Numbered from the stretch's first letter, positions 1 through 10,757 are shown. The stretch: 64,000 bases of DNA from Dechloromonas agitata is5 (GCF_000519045.1 NZ_KI912532.1:992001-1056000); one strand, 5' to 3'. Numbers and translations are program-made. The notes: generated by a model from the letters alone, not told the origin.

Positions 1-1243
1 CCATGTGGCGGACATGGTTCTTGGCCATTTCGTCTTCGGTCAGGTCGAGCGTCGGGTAGCCGTGCTTTTGCAGGCTTTCCACCAGCTTGAGCGATTCCTT
101 GCGGTCGGCAACCTGTACGCCGACGTAGACGTGCGCCTCGCTGGCCGTGTGGTAGCGGTAGTTGAACTCGGTGACGTTGCGGTTGCCGATCAGGGCCAGG
201 AATTTCTTGTAGGCGCCGGGCTTCTCAGGCAGCGTGACGGCGAAGACGGCCTCGCGGCGCTCGCCGAATTCGGCACGCTCGGAGACGAAGCGCAGGCGGT
301 CGAAATTCATGTTGGCGCCGGAGGTGATGGCGACCAGGTTCTTGTCCTTGAGCTTGTGCTGCCGGGCGTATTCCTTGGCGCCGGCGACGGCCAGCGCGCC
401 GGACGGTTCGAGGATGGAGCGGGTATCCTCGAAGACATCCTTGATGGCGGCGCAGATGGCGTCGGTGTCGACCAGGATCACGTCGTCGAGGTATTCCTTG
501 CACAGGCGGAAGGTTTCCTCGCCGACGAACTTGACGGCGGTACCGTCGGCGAACAGGCCGACCTGATTGAGGCGGACGCGCTTGCCGGCAGCCAGCGATT
601 GCTTCATCGCATCGGCATCGAAGGTTTCGACGCCGATGACCTTGACCTCCGGCCGCAAGCGCTTGATGTAAGCGGCCACTCCCGCCGCCAGGCCGCCGCC
701 GCCGATGGCGCAGAACACGGCGTGGATCGGCCCGTTGTGGCGCGAATGCTGGCGCAGGATCTCCAGACCGATGGTGCCCTGGCCGGCGATCACGTCGGGG
801 TCGTCGAAGGGGTGCACGAAGGTCAGCTTCTCGGCTTTTTCCAGTTCCAGCGCCTTGGCGTAGGCGTCGTCGTAGGAGGAACCGGCGAGCACCACCTCGC
901 CGCCGCGCCGCTTGACGGCATCGACCTTGATGCCCGGCGTCGATTCCGGCATGACGATGACCGCCCGGCAGCCAAGCTTGGCTGCCGACATCGCCACCCC
1001 CTGCGCGTGGTTGCCGGCCGAGGCGCAGATCACGCCGCGCTTGAGTTTCTCCGGCGACAGGCTGGCGATCTTGTTGTAGGCACCGCGCAGCTTGAAGGAA
1101 AACACCGGCTGCATGTCCTCGCGCTTGAGCAGAATCTTGTTGCCGGCCCGGGACGACAGGTTGGTGGCCAGTTCAAGCGGGGTTTCGACAGCGATGTCGT
1201 AAACCTGAGCGTTGAGGACTTTTTCGAGATAATCCGGGTGCAT
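1..1243 (-). CDS. ilvA: Threonine dehydratase, biosynthetic (partial, C-terminus outside window)
   Basis: PLP enzyme that deaminates threonine to 2-oxobutanoate, the first committed step of isoleucine synthesis in the cytoplasm. The reverse strand reads MHPDYLEKVLNAQVYDI from the ATG at 1243. The PLP lysine lies in SFKLRGAYN (K51), and the phosphate-binding glycine loop reads AIGGGGLAAG. After the catalytic domain comes an ACT-type regulatory region (FAVTLPEKPGAYKKF). 414 codons are visible. The biosynthetic family is about 500 residues, so roughly 90 residues, the last ACT repeat, lie beyond position 1. The regulatory domain argues for the biosynthetic IlvA and against the short catabolic TdcB. 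The large opposite-strand frame here is a shadow of this gene. Confidence 0.93.
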   Translation of the reverse strand, partial: MHPDYLEKVLNAQVYDIAVETPLELATNLSSRAGNKILLKREDMQPVFSFKLRGAYNKIASLSPEKLKRGVICASAGNHAQGVAMSAAKLGCRAVIVMPESTPGIKVDAVKRRGGEVVLAGSSYDDAYAKALELEKAEKLTFVHPFDDPDVIAGQGTIGLEILRQHSRHNGPIHAVFCAIGGGGLAAGVAAYIKRLRPEVKVIGVETFDADAMKQSLAAGKRVRLNQVGLFADGTAVKFVGEETFRLCKEYLDDVILVDTDAICAAIKDVFEDTRSILEPSGALAVAGAKEYARQHKLKDKNLVAITSGANMNFDRLRFVSERAEFGERREAVFAVTLPEKPGAYKKFLALIGNRNVTEFNYRYHTASEAHVYVGVQVADRKESLKLVESLQKHGYPTLDLTEDEMAKNHVRHM

Positions 1244-1281
1244 TGGGCGCAACTCATTCAAGCAAAAGGGAGATTCTACGG

Positions 1282-1707
1282 GTGGAGTGGCTAAACGTCA
1301 CGGCGGAAAGCGGCTTGTGGGGGCTGCTGGCGGCCAGTTTCCTGTCGGCGACGGTGCTGCCCGGCGGCTCGGAAGCCCTGCTTTGGGGCTTTCTCAAACT
1401 GCATCCCGGCGAATCGTGGCCGGCCCTGCTGCTGGCGACGCTCGGCAACACGGCCGGCGGCATGACCTCGTGGTGGTGCGGCCGCTTCCTGCCGCGCTGG
1501 CAACGGCTGGCAAGCCTGCCGCACAAGGACAAGCTCGAACGCTGGGGCAGCCCGGTCCTGCTTCTCGCCTGGGCGCCGCTGATCGGCGATGCGCTGTGCG
1601 TCGCCGCCGGCTGGCTGCGTTTGCACTGGCTGCCGTGTTGCCTGTTCATGGCGGTCGGCAAGTGCGTCCGTTACTGGCTGGTGGCGCAGACGGCATTGGC
1701 GGGGTAA
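1282..1707 (+). CDS. YqaA/DedA-like small inner-membrane protein
   Basis: Small integral membrane protein of about 141 residues. It has hydrophobic segments near both ends (GLWGLLAASFLSATVLPGG, then VLLLAWAPLIGDALCVAAGWL) and the pattern SATVLPGGSEALL typical of YqaA/SNARE-associated DedA-like proteins. The family is linked to membrane lipid or proton-motive-force homeostasis, but its substrate is not established. I chose the GTG at 1282 because AAAAGGGAGA lies 8-9 bases upstream; a longer frame starting at 1243 has no such site and would overlap the ilvA start. It is divergent from ilvA across a gap of under 40 bases and convergent with the next gene. Confidence 0.75.
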   Translation: MEWLNVTAESGLWGLLAASFLSATVLPGGSEALLWGFLKLHPGESWPALLLATLGNTAGGMTSWWCGRFLPRWQRLASLPHKDKLERWGSPVLLLAWAPLIGDALCVAAGWLRLHWLPCCLFMAVGKCVRYWLVAQTALAG

Positions 1708-1731
1708 GCCGGAACGACCGGATCAGCGTGC

Positions 1732-2658
1732 TCAGGTCAGCACGTAATCGCGCACGACGGGCGCTTCGCCCAGCACCGGCAGCCCGGCCAGTTCGCAGGT
1801 TGCGCACTCGATGGTGTGGCAAATGGCGTCCAGCGCCAGGTCGTTGGCTTCGGTGCCGAAGGGTTCTTCGAGTTGCTCACCAACCATCTCCAGCGCCAGG
1901 AAGGTGTATGCGACGAAGGTGGCGATCAGCGGCGTCAGCCAGCCCAGGGTTGTCGTGATGCCAATGGGCAGCAACAGGCAATAGATGACTACGGTCCGGT
2001 TCATCAGGACCCAGTAGGTGTAGGGGATGGGCGTATTGGCAATCCGCTCGCAGGCACCTGATGCTTCGCCCAAGCGGTCCAGGTTGCGGCTCATGGCCAG
2101 CCATTCCATGTCGGCCAGGCGGCCAGCCTGTCGTTCGGCGACCAATGTCCGGCTGATGTCGAGCAGGATCAGTTGGGTAGGGAAGCGCTTGCCGACGACT
2201 TCGGCTTGCATCTCCGGGGTGAGCCACCGTTTCAGGTCGGCGGTGGCGTCGGTGTCGCGCAATTGGTGCTTCAACGCGTAGACAAAGGCGGACAGGGCGC
2301 GCGTCGTCCGTTCATGGAGGGCGGCGTGCGCTTCGCCAGGCAAGCTGCTGAGCAGCTTGCTGACCAGCCCCCGGGTTTCGATGAGTAGGATGCCCCACTG
2401 CCGGCGCGCCTCCCAGAAGCGCTCATAGCTCGCCGAATTACGGAAGCCGAGGAAGATGGCGAGTGCCACGCCCATCAGCGTAAATGGGGGAATGCTCAGG
2501 GCCGAATCGGGAAAATGCTGCAACCACCAGTTGCTGCACAGCACACTGAGCAGGGAAACAGTGAAGATGAGCGTCAACCGCCCGAAAATCTGCGGCAGGA
2601 CCGAGCCATACCAGACAAAGAGCAGACGGAACCAGTGATGGCGGGGGCGGACAATCAT
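1732..2658 (-). CDS. Bestrophin-family (UPF0187) membrane channel protein
   Basis: 308-residue membrane protein of the bacterial bestrophin-like family. It begins MIVRPRHHWFRLLFVWYGS and contains the family-type stretch FLGFRNSASYERFWEARRQWG near residues 90-110, followed by C-terminal hydrophobic helices and GTEANDLALDAICHTIE. Bacterial bestrophins form pentameric ion channels; those studied conduct cations, unlike the animal chloride channels. It is convergent with the YqaA-like gene and divergent from the FAD oxidase. Length fits the family (about 290-310). The physiological role is unknown. Confidence 0.85.
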   Translation of the reverse strand: MIVRPRHHWFRLLFVWYGSVLPQIFGRLTLIFTVSLLSVLCSNWWLQHFPDSALSIPPFTLMGVALAIFLGFRNSASYERFWEARRQWGILLIETRGLVSKLLSSLPGEAHAALHERTTRALSAFVYALKHQLRDTDATADLKRWLTPEMQAEVVGKRFPTQLILLDISRTLVAERQAGRLADMEWLAMSRNLDRLGEASGACERIANTPIPYTYWVLMNRTVVIYCLLLPIGITTTLGWLTPLIATFVAYTFLALEMVGEQLEEPFGTEANDLALDAICHTIECATCELAGLPVLGEAPVVRDYVLT

Positions 2659-2829
2659 GATCGGGCGGGGAAGGTGGGAATCGGCGGGGGGAGCAGATTA
2701 AGGCAGTTGATACGTTTGCTCAAATCGTTGGCGCGAACTGAACCGAAGGGCGCTTTTCCGGTCTACCGTGGCCGCCCGTTGCAACGCAATACGGTAAAAT
2801 CCACTTTTTGATAGACCCTGGCTGCTTCC

Positions 2830-5800
2830 ATGACTGCCCGCCTGCGCGAAATCCCCTACAACTACACCTCGTTTTCCGACCGCGAAATCGTCATCCGTCT
2901 GCTCGGCGCCGACAACTGGGCGGTGCTCGACGAACTGCGCAGCGAGCGCGTCACCGGCCGCTCGGCGCGCATGCTCTACGAGGTGTTGGGCGATATCTGG
3001 GTCGTGCAGCGCAACCCCTACCTGGAAGACGATCTGCTCGACAACCAGGAGCGCCGCAATGCGCTGGTCAACGCCCTGCATCATCGCCTGAAGGAAGTCG
3101 AAAAGCGCCGCGCCGAGAGCGAGAGTGAAGACCCGGAACGGTCGGCCAAGGTCAAGCGTCTGGTCGAGGCGGCTCAGGCAGCCGTCGACCGCTTCGCCGC
3201 CCGTTTCTCCGAGACCTATGACCTGCGCCGCAAGGTACAGAAGATTCTTGGCAAGCACACGCGTAAGGACAACATCGCCTTCGACGGTTTGGCCCGTGTC
3301 TCGCACGTCACCGACGCCACCGACTGGCGCGTCGAATACCCCTTCGTCGTCCTCTACCCGGACACCGAGGAGGAAATCGGCCACCTCGTGCGCGGCTGCT
3401 TCGAAGCCGGCCTGACCATCATCCCGCGCGGCGGCGGTACCGGCTACACCGGCGGCGCCGTGCCGTTGACGCCGTATTCGGCGGTGATCAACACCGAAAA
3501 ACTGATCGACATGAGCCCGGTCGAGGAAATCGTCCTGCCCGGCCATAGCGAACCCTATGCCACCATCCGCACCGGTGCCGGCGTCGTTACCGACCGCGTT
3601 TCCGAAGCCGCTTCGCTGGCCGGCCGCGTCTTCGCTGTCGACCCGACCTCGGCTTCGGCTTCCTGCATCGGCGGCAACATCGCCATGAACGCCGGCGGCA
3701 AGAAGGCCGTGCTGTGGGGCACCGCGCTCGACAACCTGGCCTGGTGGAAGATGGTCGATCCGGACGGCAACTGGCTGGAAGTCGAGCGCCTGAACCACAA
3801 TTTCGGCAAGATCCACGAGCAGGAACTGGTCGAATTCCGCCTCAAGCACTTCGACCCGAGTGGCAAGAAGCTGCTCAAGGAAGAAATCCTGAGCATGCCG
3901 GGCGCCGCCTGCCGCAAGGTCGGCCTGGGCAAGGACGTCACCGACAAGTTCCTCGGCGGCGTGCCGGGCGTGCAGAAGGAAGGCACCGACGGCATCATCG
4001 TCGCGGCGCGCTGGGTGCTGCACAAGATGCCGCCGATCTCGCGCACCGTCTGCCTCGAATTCTTCGGTCAGGTCCGTGAAGCCGTGCCGGCCATCGTCGA
4101 GATCACCGACTATTTCAAGCCGGGCGGTGCCGGTCACGCAGCTGGTGTTCAGCTGGCGGGTCTGGAGCACCTCGACGAGCGTTATGTGAAGGCCGTCGGC
4201 TACGCCACCAAGGCCAAGCGCCACGGTCGTCCGAAGATGGTGCTGATCGGCGATATCGTCGGTCACGACGAAAAGGCCGTGATGGCTGCTGCCTCGGAAG
4301 TGGTCCGCATGTGCAACCTGCGCGCCGCCGAAGGCTTCATCGCCGTTGACGCCGAGACGCGCAAGAAATTCTGGCTCGATCGCTCCCGCACCGCCGCCAT
4401 CTCGCGCCACACCAACGCCTTCAAGGTGAACGAAGACGTCGTCATCCCGCTGCCGCGCATGGGCGAGTACTGCGACGGCATCGAGCGCATCAACATCGAG
4501 CTGTCCACGCAGAACAAGCTGGCCCTGTGCGATGCCTTGAGCGAATTCCTGCAGGGCGAGCTGCCGCTGCACGCCGGCGACGCCAATGTCGACAAGGATG
4601 TGCTGATCGGCGACCGCCGGCAGGCCGCCCTTGACTACGTGGCCTCCGTTCGCCGTCGCTGGGCCTGGCTGCTGGCCAATCTGGACATGCCGCTGGCCGA
4701 GGCCGAGGCGCAGTTCGCCGAATACGGCGTGGTGGCCGGCGAGTTGACCAACAAGGCGGCTAACCCGGTGCTCTTCCACCGCCTGCAGGACTATTCGGTC
4801 CGCACCTCGTGGAAGCAGGAACTGAAGGCCCGCCTGACCAAGATTTTCGACGGCACGGTGTATCGCCCGATCATCGAGCGCATCGAGGGCATCCACAAGG
4901 AAACCCTGCGCGGCCGCGTTTTCGTCGCGCTGCACATGCACGCCGGCGACGGCAACGTGCATACCAACATCCCGGTCAACTCCGACAATTACGAGATGCT
5001 GCAAACGGCGCACAAGGCCGTCGAGCGCATCATGCACATCGCGCGTGGCCTGGATGGCGTCATTTCCGGCGAGCACGGCATCGGCATTACCAAACTGGAA
5101 TTCCTGTCCGACGAGGAAATCGGCCCCTTCCGCGCTTACAAGCAGAAGGTCGACCCGGAAGGCCGCTTCAACAAGGGCAAGCTGATGCCGGGCGGCGACA
5201 TGGGCAATGCCTATACGCCGTCGTTCAGCCTGCTCGGCACCGAATCGCTGATCATGGAGCAGTCCGAGATCGGCAAGATTTCGGACATGATCAAGAACTG
5301 CCTGCGTTGCGGCAAGTGCAAGCCGGTGTGCTCGACCCACGTGCCGCGCGCCAACCTGCTGTATAGCCCGCGCAACAAGATTCTCGGCACCTCGCTGCTG
5401 GTTGAGGCCTTCCTGTATGAAGAGCAGACCCGGCGCGGCATTTCGCTCGACCATTTCGCCGAGTTCAACGACATCGCCGACCATTGCACGGTCTGCCACC
5501 GTTGCCTGAAGCCCTGCCCGGTCGATATCGATTTCGGCGACGTCTCCGTCGCCATGCGCAACTTCCTGCGCAAGCAGGACAAGAAGCGTTTCAGCCCCGG
5601 CACGGCGGCGTCGATGGCCTTCCTGAGCCTGAAGGATCCGTCCACCGTCAAGCTGATGCGCAGCGTGATGATGGACTTCGGCTTCAAGGCACAGCGCCTG
5701 GCGCACAAGGCGGTGAAGGCGGTCGGCCTGATCAAGGATACCCGCGCCCACCCGCCCGCTTCGGTCGGCGCGCCGTCGGTCAAGACGCAGATCATCCACT

Positions 5801-6705
5801 TCATGAACCGGCCGATGCCGGGCAACCTGCCCAAGCGTACCTCGCGTGCCTTGCTGGATATCGAGGACGACAAGGTCATCCCGGTCATCCGCAACCCGCA
5901 GAAAACGACCGAGGATTCCGACGCCGTCTTCTACTTCCCGGGCTGCGGTTCCGAACGCCTGTTCTCGCAGGTTGGCCTGGCCACCCAAGCCATGCTCTAC
6001 GAAATCGGCGCCACCACCGTGCTGCCGCCGGGCTACCTGTGCTGCGGTTATCCGCAGACCGCCTCCGGCGACGACGACAAGGGGCAGCAGATCACCACCG
6101 ACAACCGGGTGCTCTTCCATCGTGTCGCCAATACGCTGAACTATCTCGACATCAAGACGGTGATCGTCTCTTGTGGCACCTGCATGGATCAGCTGCAGAA
6201 ATACCAGTTCGAGAAGATCTTCCCGGGCTGCCGCCTGCTCGACATCCACGAATACCTGATGGAAAAGGGCGTCAAGCTGGAAGGCGTCGAGGGGACGCGC
6301 TACATGTACCACGACCCCTGCCACACGCCGATGAAGGCCTACAACCCGCTGGCGGTGACCAACAAGCTGATGGGCCAGAACGTACCGCTGACCGACCGCT
6401 GCTGCGGCGACTCGGGCTCCTTCGCCTACTCGCGGCCGGACATCGCCACCCAGGTGAAATTCCGCAAACAGCAGGACATCGAGCAGCAGGCCGAGAAACT
6501 ACGTGCTGACGGCTTCAAGGGTGACGTGAAGATCCTTACTTCCTGCCCGGCCTGTCTGCAGGGCCTGTCGCGCTACGACGACGATGCCGACACCCAGGCC
6601 GACTACATCGTGGTCGAGATGGCCAAGCACCTGCTCGGCGACAACTGGATGGCCGATTATGTCGGCAAGGCCAATAGCGGCGGCATCGAGCGGGTCCTGC
6701 TCTAA
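2830..6705 (+). CDS. Giant FAD-linked oxidase fused to Fe-S/CCG reductase (DUF3683 type)
   Basis: 1291-residue protein that fuses functions often split between GlcD and GlcF. The N-terminal ~150 residues correspond to the DUF3683 region. An FAD_binding_4 (PCMH) domain follows, with [11 protein letters not shown] near residue 199, then the FAD-oxidase C domain with [16 protein letters not shown] near 700. Two 4Fe-4S motifs ([11 protein letters not shown] near 825, [12 protein letters not shown] near 886) come next. Cys-rich CCG repeats close the protein (CCGYPQ ~1071, SCGTC ~1114, CCGDSG ~1191, SCPAC ~1237). The family oxidises 2-hydroxy acids (lactate, glycolate, 2-hydroxyglutarate) and passes electrons to quinone or another carrier; the substrate here cannot be read from sequence. 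The length is normal for betaproteobacterial members. Confidence 0.9.
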   Translation: MTARLREIPYNYTSFSDREIVIRLLGADNWAVLDELRSERVTGRSARMLYEVLGDIWVVQRNPYLEDDLLDNQERRNALVNALHHRLKEVEKRRAESESEDPERSAKVKRLVEAAQAAVDRFAARFSETYDLRRKVQKILGKHTRKDNIAFDGLARVSHVTDATDWRVEYPFVVLYPDTEEEIGHLVRGCFEAGLTIIPRGGGTGYTGGAVPLTPYSAVINTEKLIDMSPVEEIVLPGHSEPYATIRTGAGVVTDRVSEAASLAGRVFAVDPTSASASCIGGNIAMNAGGKKAVLWGTALDNLAWWKMVDPDGNWLEVERLNHNFGKIHEQELVEFRLKHFDPSGKKLLKEEILSMPGAACRKVGLGKDVTDKFLGGVPGVQKEGTDGIIVAARWVLHKMPPISRTVCLEFFGQVREAVPAIVEITDYFKPGGAGHAAGVQLAGLEHLDERYVKAVGYATKAKRHGRPKMVLIGDIVGHDEKAVMAAASEVVRMCNLRAAEGFIAVDAETRKKFWLDRSRTAAISRHTNAFKVNEDVVIPLPRMGEYCDGIERINIELSTQNKLALCDALSEFLQGELPLHAGDANVDKDVLIGDRRQAALDYVASVRRRWAWLLANLDMPLAEAEAQFAEYGVVAGELTNKAANPVLFHRLQDYSVRTSWKQELKARLTKIFDGTVYRPIIERIEGIHKETLRGRVFVALHMHAGDGNVHTNIPVNSDNYEMLQTAHKAVERIMHIARGLDGVISGEHGIGITKLEFLSDEEIGPFRAYKQKVDPEGRFNKGKLMPGGDMGNAYTPSFSLLGTESLIMEQSEIGKISDMIKNCLRCGKCKPVCSTHVPRANLLYSPRNKILGTSLLVEAFLYEEQTRRGISLDHFAEFNDIADHCTVCHRCLKPCPVDIDFGDVSVAMRNFLRKQDKKRFSPGTAASMAFLSLKDPSTVKLMRSVMMDFGFKAQRLAHKAVKAVGLIKDTRAHPPASVGAPSVKTQIIHFMNRPMPGNLPKRTSRALLDIEDDKVIPVIRNPQKTTEDSDAVFYFPGCGSERLFSQVGLATQAMLYEIGATTVLPPGYLCCGYPQTASGDDDKGQQITTDNRVLFHRVANTLNYLDIKTVIVSCGTCMDQLQKYQFEKIFPGCRLLDIHEYLMEKGVKLEGVEGTRYMYHDPCHTPMKAYNPLAVTNKLMGQNVPLTDRCCGDSGSFAYSRPDIATQVKFRKQQDIEQQAEKLRADGFKGDVKILTSCPACLQGLSRYDDDADTQADYIVVEMAKHLLGDNWMADYVGKANSGGIERVLL

Positions 6706-6820
6706 GCGCTGATTCCTGCGGCCACCGGCCGCCAACCGTGAAATAGTTCTTTTGTTTGCGGTGGCGGCGGGTGGTATTTACACTCTGGTGTATTCCTTTT
6801 GCTCACCGGAGCGCGAGAAC

Positions 6821-7246
6821 GTGGAAATCGGCAGTCCAAGTTGCGAACTGTGCGCCCAGCCGGGCGGAACCCTCCTCTGGCAATCCGCTGCCTGTCGCGT
6901 CATTCGGGTCACTGACCCGCATTACCCCGGTTTTTGCCGCGTAATCTGGAACGATCACGTTCGCGAAATGACTGATCTCGATCCCGCCGCCAGAAACCAC
7001 CTGATGCAGGTCGTTTTTGCCGTCGAAGCGGTCGTTCGCCAGCTTTTCTCCCCCCACAAGATCAACCTGGCCAGCTTTGGCAACATGGTGCCCCATGTGC
7101 ATTGGCACATCATTCCGCGCTGGCAGGATGACCGGCACTTTCCTGAGCCGGTCTGGGGGAAGGTTCAACGCGAAGGGGGCGGGTCGCGCCCGCAGGTCAG
7201 CGATAGCGAACTGGCACAGGCCCTGCGCCTTGCCCTTGGGGACTAA
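6821..7246 (+). CDS. HIT-family nucleotide hydrolase/transferase
   Basis: About 141 residues. The histidine triad reads HVHWHII (H92, H94, H96 from the chosen start), the catalytic loop of HIT hydrolases that act on nucleoside phosphoramidates or dinucleoside polyphosphates. A CELC pair near the N-terminus could bind metal or be structural. The start is taken as GTG 6821, with GGAG at 6808-6811. An in-frame TTG at 6752 would extend it with residues that do not look like the family. It lies between the oxidase and the PilZ-like gene on the same strand; the 18-base gap to the next gene suggests co-transcription with it. The exact substrate is unknown. Confidence 0.85.
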   Translation: MEIGSPSCELCAQPGGTLLWQSAACRVIRVTDPHYPGFCRVIWNDHVREMTDLDPAARNHLMQVVFAVEAVVRQLFSPHKINLASFGNMVPHVHWHIIPRWQDDRHFPEPVWGKVQREGGGSRPQVSDSELAQALRLALGD

Positions 7247-7264
7247 CGAACGAGGCCAACAACA

Positions 7265-8872
7265 ATGAACTCGACCGACATGGACTGCCCGCTGCAGATC
7301 GCCGACCTGCGAAGCGGAATGGATTATCTCGCCCAGCTGTCGCTGGCCAATCCGGTGACCGCCGAACGGCAGTTGATGCGCTTCCTGGATGCCCTGCTCG
7401 GGGAACCGCCTGAACCCGGCCCCCTGTATGCCCTGCTCGAACAGGCGCGTACGCCGCTCTGCTTCGTCGAGGAGGAAATGGCCCGCCGCTACCACAATCG
7501 GGCCCTGCCGCTCGCCGATGAGGAGGAGAGCTACTTCCAGATGGTGGTTGCCGCCTGGCGCAAGATGGCCAAGGCCTACGCCCTGTGCGCCCGCCTGGAG
7601 CAGCCGGACACGGAAAATCCGCAGTATGTGGCCCTGATGGCGACCATCCTGCATCGCTGCCTGTACTACACGGGGATGATCATCCTCGAACACTACCGCG
7701 CGCGTCGCGAACTGCCGCCCGGGATCTGGCTGGAATTTCACGGTTACTACGAAACCGCCGAGGAATGGGGCATCGCCTACACACCGGTCGAGGATGTCCT
7801 GGAGAGCAGTCTCCAGGCAACGCACTGCGCGGCGGCCTATGTCACCCTGTTGCTGATCGAGATTGCCAGTCCGTACAGCAACAGCGTGCGCAACCTGAAT
7901 CTGATCCGTCGTTGGGCCGGCGCCTGGGCACCGCTCGTCTCGATCCACCGGCTGACCGACGAGCTGGAGGTGCCACCGTACATCATCGAACTGATGAAGG
8001 ACCTGCCGCTCCATCCGTCGGCCTATACCGACGAACCGACCAAGGATTCCCGGCGCCTCGACACGTCGCGCCTGGCCTTGCAGATCAGCCACATGCTCAG
8101 TCAGTTACGCCAGCGCATCACGCCGTCACAGCTGGGGCTGGGTGAGGAAACCTCGGGCCATGTCATTGGCCTGCTGGAACACCTGATGCGGCCATGGAGT
8201 CAGGCCGCCTCGCCGCGCCGCTTCCGGCGGTTTGCCAGCGAAGGGATAGCCCTCGTTGCGGTTGGTTTTGAAGCCATGCATCACTGCATCACTGGCCAGG
8301 AATTCACCCAGCCCGATACGGCAGCCACTTATTCGCGCGGTGAGTTCGACGAACTGTTCACTTTCCGCGACCGGGCCGAGCCCGGCCAGGCCTTGAGCAT
8401 CAAGCCGCAGGCCAACTTTCCGGTGGATGAGTGGAGCGTCATCAATCACTCGGCCAACGGCTTCCGCCTGGCGCGCAGTTGTGCTGGCCAGCGCATCCAG
8501 CACGGGCAGCTGATGGTCGTCCGGCCGCATGACGGCGAGCATTTCCTGCTTACCCAGGCAAGCTGGCTGATGCAGGAGGAAAACGGCGGGCTGGTCGTCG
8601 GTGTCGCTACCCTGCCCGGCATGCCGACGGGCATCGGCATCCGGATGGCAACCGAGGGGGCGGGCAACAACGAACGCTACATCCGTGCCTTTATGCTGCC
8701 GCCGGTTCCGGCCATCGGCGAGGAGGCCTCGGTCGTCATCCCCTCCGGCCTGTACCAGGCCAGCCGCATCCTGGAGTTTTTCCGGGCCGGCGAGGCGCCA
8801 GGCAAGCTGCGCATGAATCATATCCTGCAGCGCGGTACCGACTTCGATCGTATCAGCTACCAGCGACTTTGA
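7265..8872 (+). CDS. Large protein with C-terminal PilZ-like domain
   Basis: 535 residues, acidic and soluble, with no signal peptide. The N-terminal ~370 residues are a mostly helical region I cannot assign. The C-terminal part contains INHSANGFRLAR (N394 onward), which fits the (D/N)xSxxG half of a PilZ c-di-GMP site, followed by a beta-rich stretch. I see no clear RxxxR partner directly upstream, so nucleotide binding is an inference and could be lost. ATG 7265 lies 18 bases after the HIT gene stop. Betaproteobacteria have large atypical PilZ-like proteins of this sort with no settled function. Confidence 0.55.
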   Translation: MNSTDMDCPLQIADLRSGMDYLAQLSLANPVTAERQLMRFLDALLGEPPEPGPLYALLEQARTPLCFVEEEMARRYHNRALPLADEEESYFQMVVAAWRKMAKAYALCARLEQPDTENPQYVALMATILHRCLYYTGMIILEHYRARRELPPGIWLEFHGYYETAEEWGIAYTPVEDVLESSLQATHCAAAYVTLLLIEIASPYSNSVRNLNLIRRWAGAWAPLVSIHRLTDELEVPPYIIELMKDLPLHPSAYTDEPTKDSRRLDTSRLALQISHMLSQLRQRITPSQLGLGEETSGHVIGLLEHLMRPWSQAASPRRFRRFASEGIALVAVGFEAMHHCITGQEFTQPDTAATYSRGEFDELFTFRDRAEPGQALSIKPQANFPVDEWSVINHSANGFRLARSCAGQRIQHGQLMVVRPHDGEHFLLTQASWLMQEENGGLVVGVATLPGMPTGIGIRMATEGAGNNERYIRAFMLPPVPAIGEEASVVIPSGLYQASRILEFFRAGEAPGKLRMNHILQRGTDFDRISYQRL

Positions 8873-8935
8873 CCTATCTTGGCGCCCTTCCGGGGCGAGT
8901 GCGCTAAACTAACGCCCTCAACTCCGGAGGACACC

Positions 8936-9358
8936 ATGGCGGGCATAGATCGCGATACGCCGATACCGAGCGAAATCAAGCTGCACCAGAAATCCCGGCG
9001 CCTGGAACTGATTTACGAAGGGGGCGAGGCCTATACCCTCGACTTCGAGTACCTGCGCGTCTACACCCCGTCCGCCGAGGCCCGTGGCCACGGGCCGGGT
9101 CAGGAAACGCTGCAGACCGGCAAGCGTAATGTCGTGATCGAGCGTATCGAGCCGGTTGGCACCTACGCGCTACGTCTGGTTTTTTCGGACGGTCACGACA
9201 GCGGCCTGTACTCCTGGGACATGCTATACAACCTCGGCAAGCACCACGACCAGCTCTGGGCCGAGTATCTTGAACAAATCGAGAAGCAAGGCCTGTCCCG
9301 CGATATCGATACCACTTCACGCCCGGCGACCGGTGGCAGTTGCGGCGCCCACCATTGA
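8936..9358 (+). CDS. DUF971 (GBBH-like N-terminal domain) protein
   Basis: 140-residue protein starting [17 protein letters not shown]. It covers a single DUF971 domain ([27 protein letters not shown], then [23 protein letters not shown]). The domain resembles the N-terminal domain of gamma-butyrobetaine hydroxylase, and the YSWDYL-like motif is diagnostic. ATG 8936 has GGAGG at 8926-8930. It sits just before ubiE, an arrangement common in betaproteobacteria. Related small proteins have been tied to Fe-S or ubiquinone metabolism only by neighbourhood. No biochemical role is shown by the sequence. Confidence 0.85.
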   Translation: MAGIDRDTPIPSEIKLHQKSRRLELIYEGGEAYTLDFEYLRVYTPSAEARGHGPGQETLQTGKRNVVIERIEPVGTYALRLVFSDGHDSGLYSWDMLYNLGKHHDQLWAEYLEQIEKQGLSRDIDTTSRPATGGSCGAHH

Positions 9359-9362
9359 AATC

Positions 9363-10100
9363 ATGAGCAACGAAAAAACACATTTCGGCTACGAGACCGT
9401 CGCCGAGCAGGAAAAGGCCCGGCGGGTCGCCGACGTTTTCGATTCGGTGGCCAGCCGTTACGACTTGATGAACGACCTGATGTCGGGCGGCCTGCACCGC
9501 CTTTGGAAGGCGTTCACCATCCAGCGCAGCGGCGTCCGCGAAGGTTCGCGCGTCCTTGACGTGGCTGGCGGCACCGGCGACCTGTCGCTGGCGTTCGCCA
9601 AGAAGGTCGGCAAGAGTGGTCAGGTGTGGCTGACCGACATCAACAACTCGATGCTCGCGCATGGTCGTGATCGTCTGCTGAACAAGGGCTACATCCTGCC
9701 GGTCGCCCAGTGCGATGCCGAAAAACTGCCGTTCCCCGACGACTGGTTTGATTGCGTTACCGTTGCCTTCGGCCTGCGCAACATGACGCACAAGGATGCC
9801 GCACTGGCCGAAATGCGCCGCGTGCTGCGGCCGGGCGGCCGACTGCTGGTCCTCGAATTCTCGCAAATCTGGAAGCCGCTGGCTCCCGTCTACGACTTCT
9901 ATTCCTTCCAGGTCATTCCGCGCATCGGCAAGCTGGTCACCAACGATTCCGACAGCTATCGCTATCTTTCCGAATCGATCCGGGTTCACCCGGGTCAGGA
10001 GGAACTGAAGGCGATGATGGAACAGGCGGGCCTCGAGAAGGTCGAGTACTTCAACCTCGCCTTGGGCGTCGTGGCGCTGCATCGGGGTTACAAGTTCTAG
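9363..10100 (+). CDS. ubiE: Ubiquinone/menaquinone C-methyltransferase UbiE
   Basis: SAM-dependent C-methyltransferase of ubiquinone (and menaquinone where present) synthesis. 245 residues from ATG 9363, four bases after the DUF971 stop. The N-terminal [28 protein letters not shown] is the UbiE signature, followed by SAM motif I ([18 protein letters not shown]), then [13 protein letters not shown] and [28 protein letters not shown]. Length and motifs are complete. It is read into ubiJ, and the pair forms a ubiquinone operon. The usual third gene, ubiB, is not here. Confidence 0.96.
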   Translation: MSNEKTHFGYETVAEQEKARRVADVFDSVASRYDLMNDLMSGGLHRLWKAFTIQRSGVREGSRVLDVAGGTGDLSLAFAKKVGKSGQVWLTDINNSMLAHGRDRLLNKGYILPVAQCDAEKLPFPDDWFDCVTVAFGLRNMTHKDAALAEMRRVLRPGGRLLVLEFSQIWKPLAPVYDFYSFQVIPRIGKLVTNDSDSYRYLSESIRVHPGQEELKAMMEQAGLEKVEYFNLALGVVALHRGYKF

Positions 10101-10111
10101 GGCGCAACGGC

Positions 10112-10687
10112 GTGATCGACAGCGTCAAGAAACTCGGCATTCGTGGCCTGAACCACCTCGTTCGCAGCGAATCCTGGGCGCAGCAACGTCTGCTGCGCCA
10201 TGCCGGCGCACAACTCCGGGTTGAAGTCGGTCCGTTCACGATACGCCTCGCGATCGATTCGCATGGCTTGTTCCAGTTGACGTCCGACAGCGCCTCTCAG
10301 CCGGATGTCACCTTGACCTGTCCGCCGGAGGTGTTGCCGCTGGCCTTGATGGACAACAGCAAGTTGTTCGCTGCCGTAAAACTTGGCGGCTCGGTGGATG
10401 TCGCAGAGAGCCTGGGTTTTGTCTTCCGCAATCTTCGCTGGGATGCCGAAGGCGACCTCGCCGGGGTGATCGGTGACATTCCGGCACATCGCCTGGCGAT
10501 CATCGGCCAGGCCCTGGCGCGCAGTCTGCGCAGCGGCGTACACAATGTCGTGGAGAACGCCCGCGAATACGCCGTCGATGAGGCGGCTATGCTGATCGGG
10601 CCCGGCGAATTCGCGAGTTTTGCAGAATCGGTCAATCGCCTGCGGGACGACGTGGCCCGTCTGGAAAAGCGCTTGGCGAGGCTATGA
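10112..10687 (+). CDS. ubiJ: UbiJ-like SCP2-domain accessory factor of ubiquinone synthesis
   Basis: 191 residues from GTG 10112, 11 bases after ubiE. The SCP2 (sterol-carrier-like) fold occupies the first ~110 residues (VGPFTIRLAIDSHGLFQLTSDSASQ, then VKLGGSVDVAESLGFVFRNLRWDAEGDL). A helical C-terminus ends in a short coiled coil (FAESVNRLRDDVARLEKRLARL). UbiJ binds ubiquinone intermediates in the Ubi metabolon of proteobacteria. ubiB normally follows ubiE-ubiJ but is absent; a terminator comes directly after. No upstream ATG fits, so the GTG start is preferred. Confidence 0.88.
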   Translation: MIDSVKKLGIRGLNHLVRSESWAQQRLLRHAGAQLRVEVGPFTIRLAIDSHGLFQLTSDSASQPDVTLTCPPEVLPLALMDNSKLFAAVKLGGSVDVAESLGFVFRNLRWDAEGDLAGVIGDIPAHRLAIIGQALARSLRSGVHNVVENAREYAVDEAAMLIGPGEFASFAESVNRLRDDVARLEKRLARL

Positions 10688-10729
10688 CCAGCTCTGCTGA
10701 GGCGGTGGCCCGGGGCGGGCCCAGAAAGT

Positions 10730-10757
10730 GAAAAAGGCAGCCGAGGCTGCCTTTTTT
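10730..10757. terminator. Bidirectional intrinsic terminator between ubiJ and atpC
   Basis: A perfect hairpin (GGCAGCC, a 2-base loop, GGCTGCC) is flanked by AAAAAA on the left and TTTTTT on the right, so it can end transcription in both directions. It lies between the convergent ubiJ and atpC ends. Confidence 0.9.

Noticed and set aside
2698..6324. 1208-codon open frame antisense to the FAD/Fe-S oxidase
   Set aside because: Its composition is that of a high-GC shadow frame. The sense strand has complete FAD, 4Fe-4S and CCG motifs, and no known domain is visible in the antisense product.
10112..10757. Expected ubiB after ubiE-ubiJ
   Set aside because: No UbiB kinase-like frame is present; a strong terminator follows ubiJ directly.
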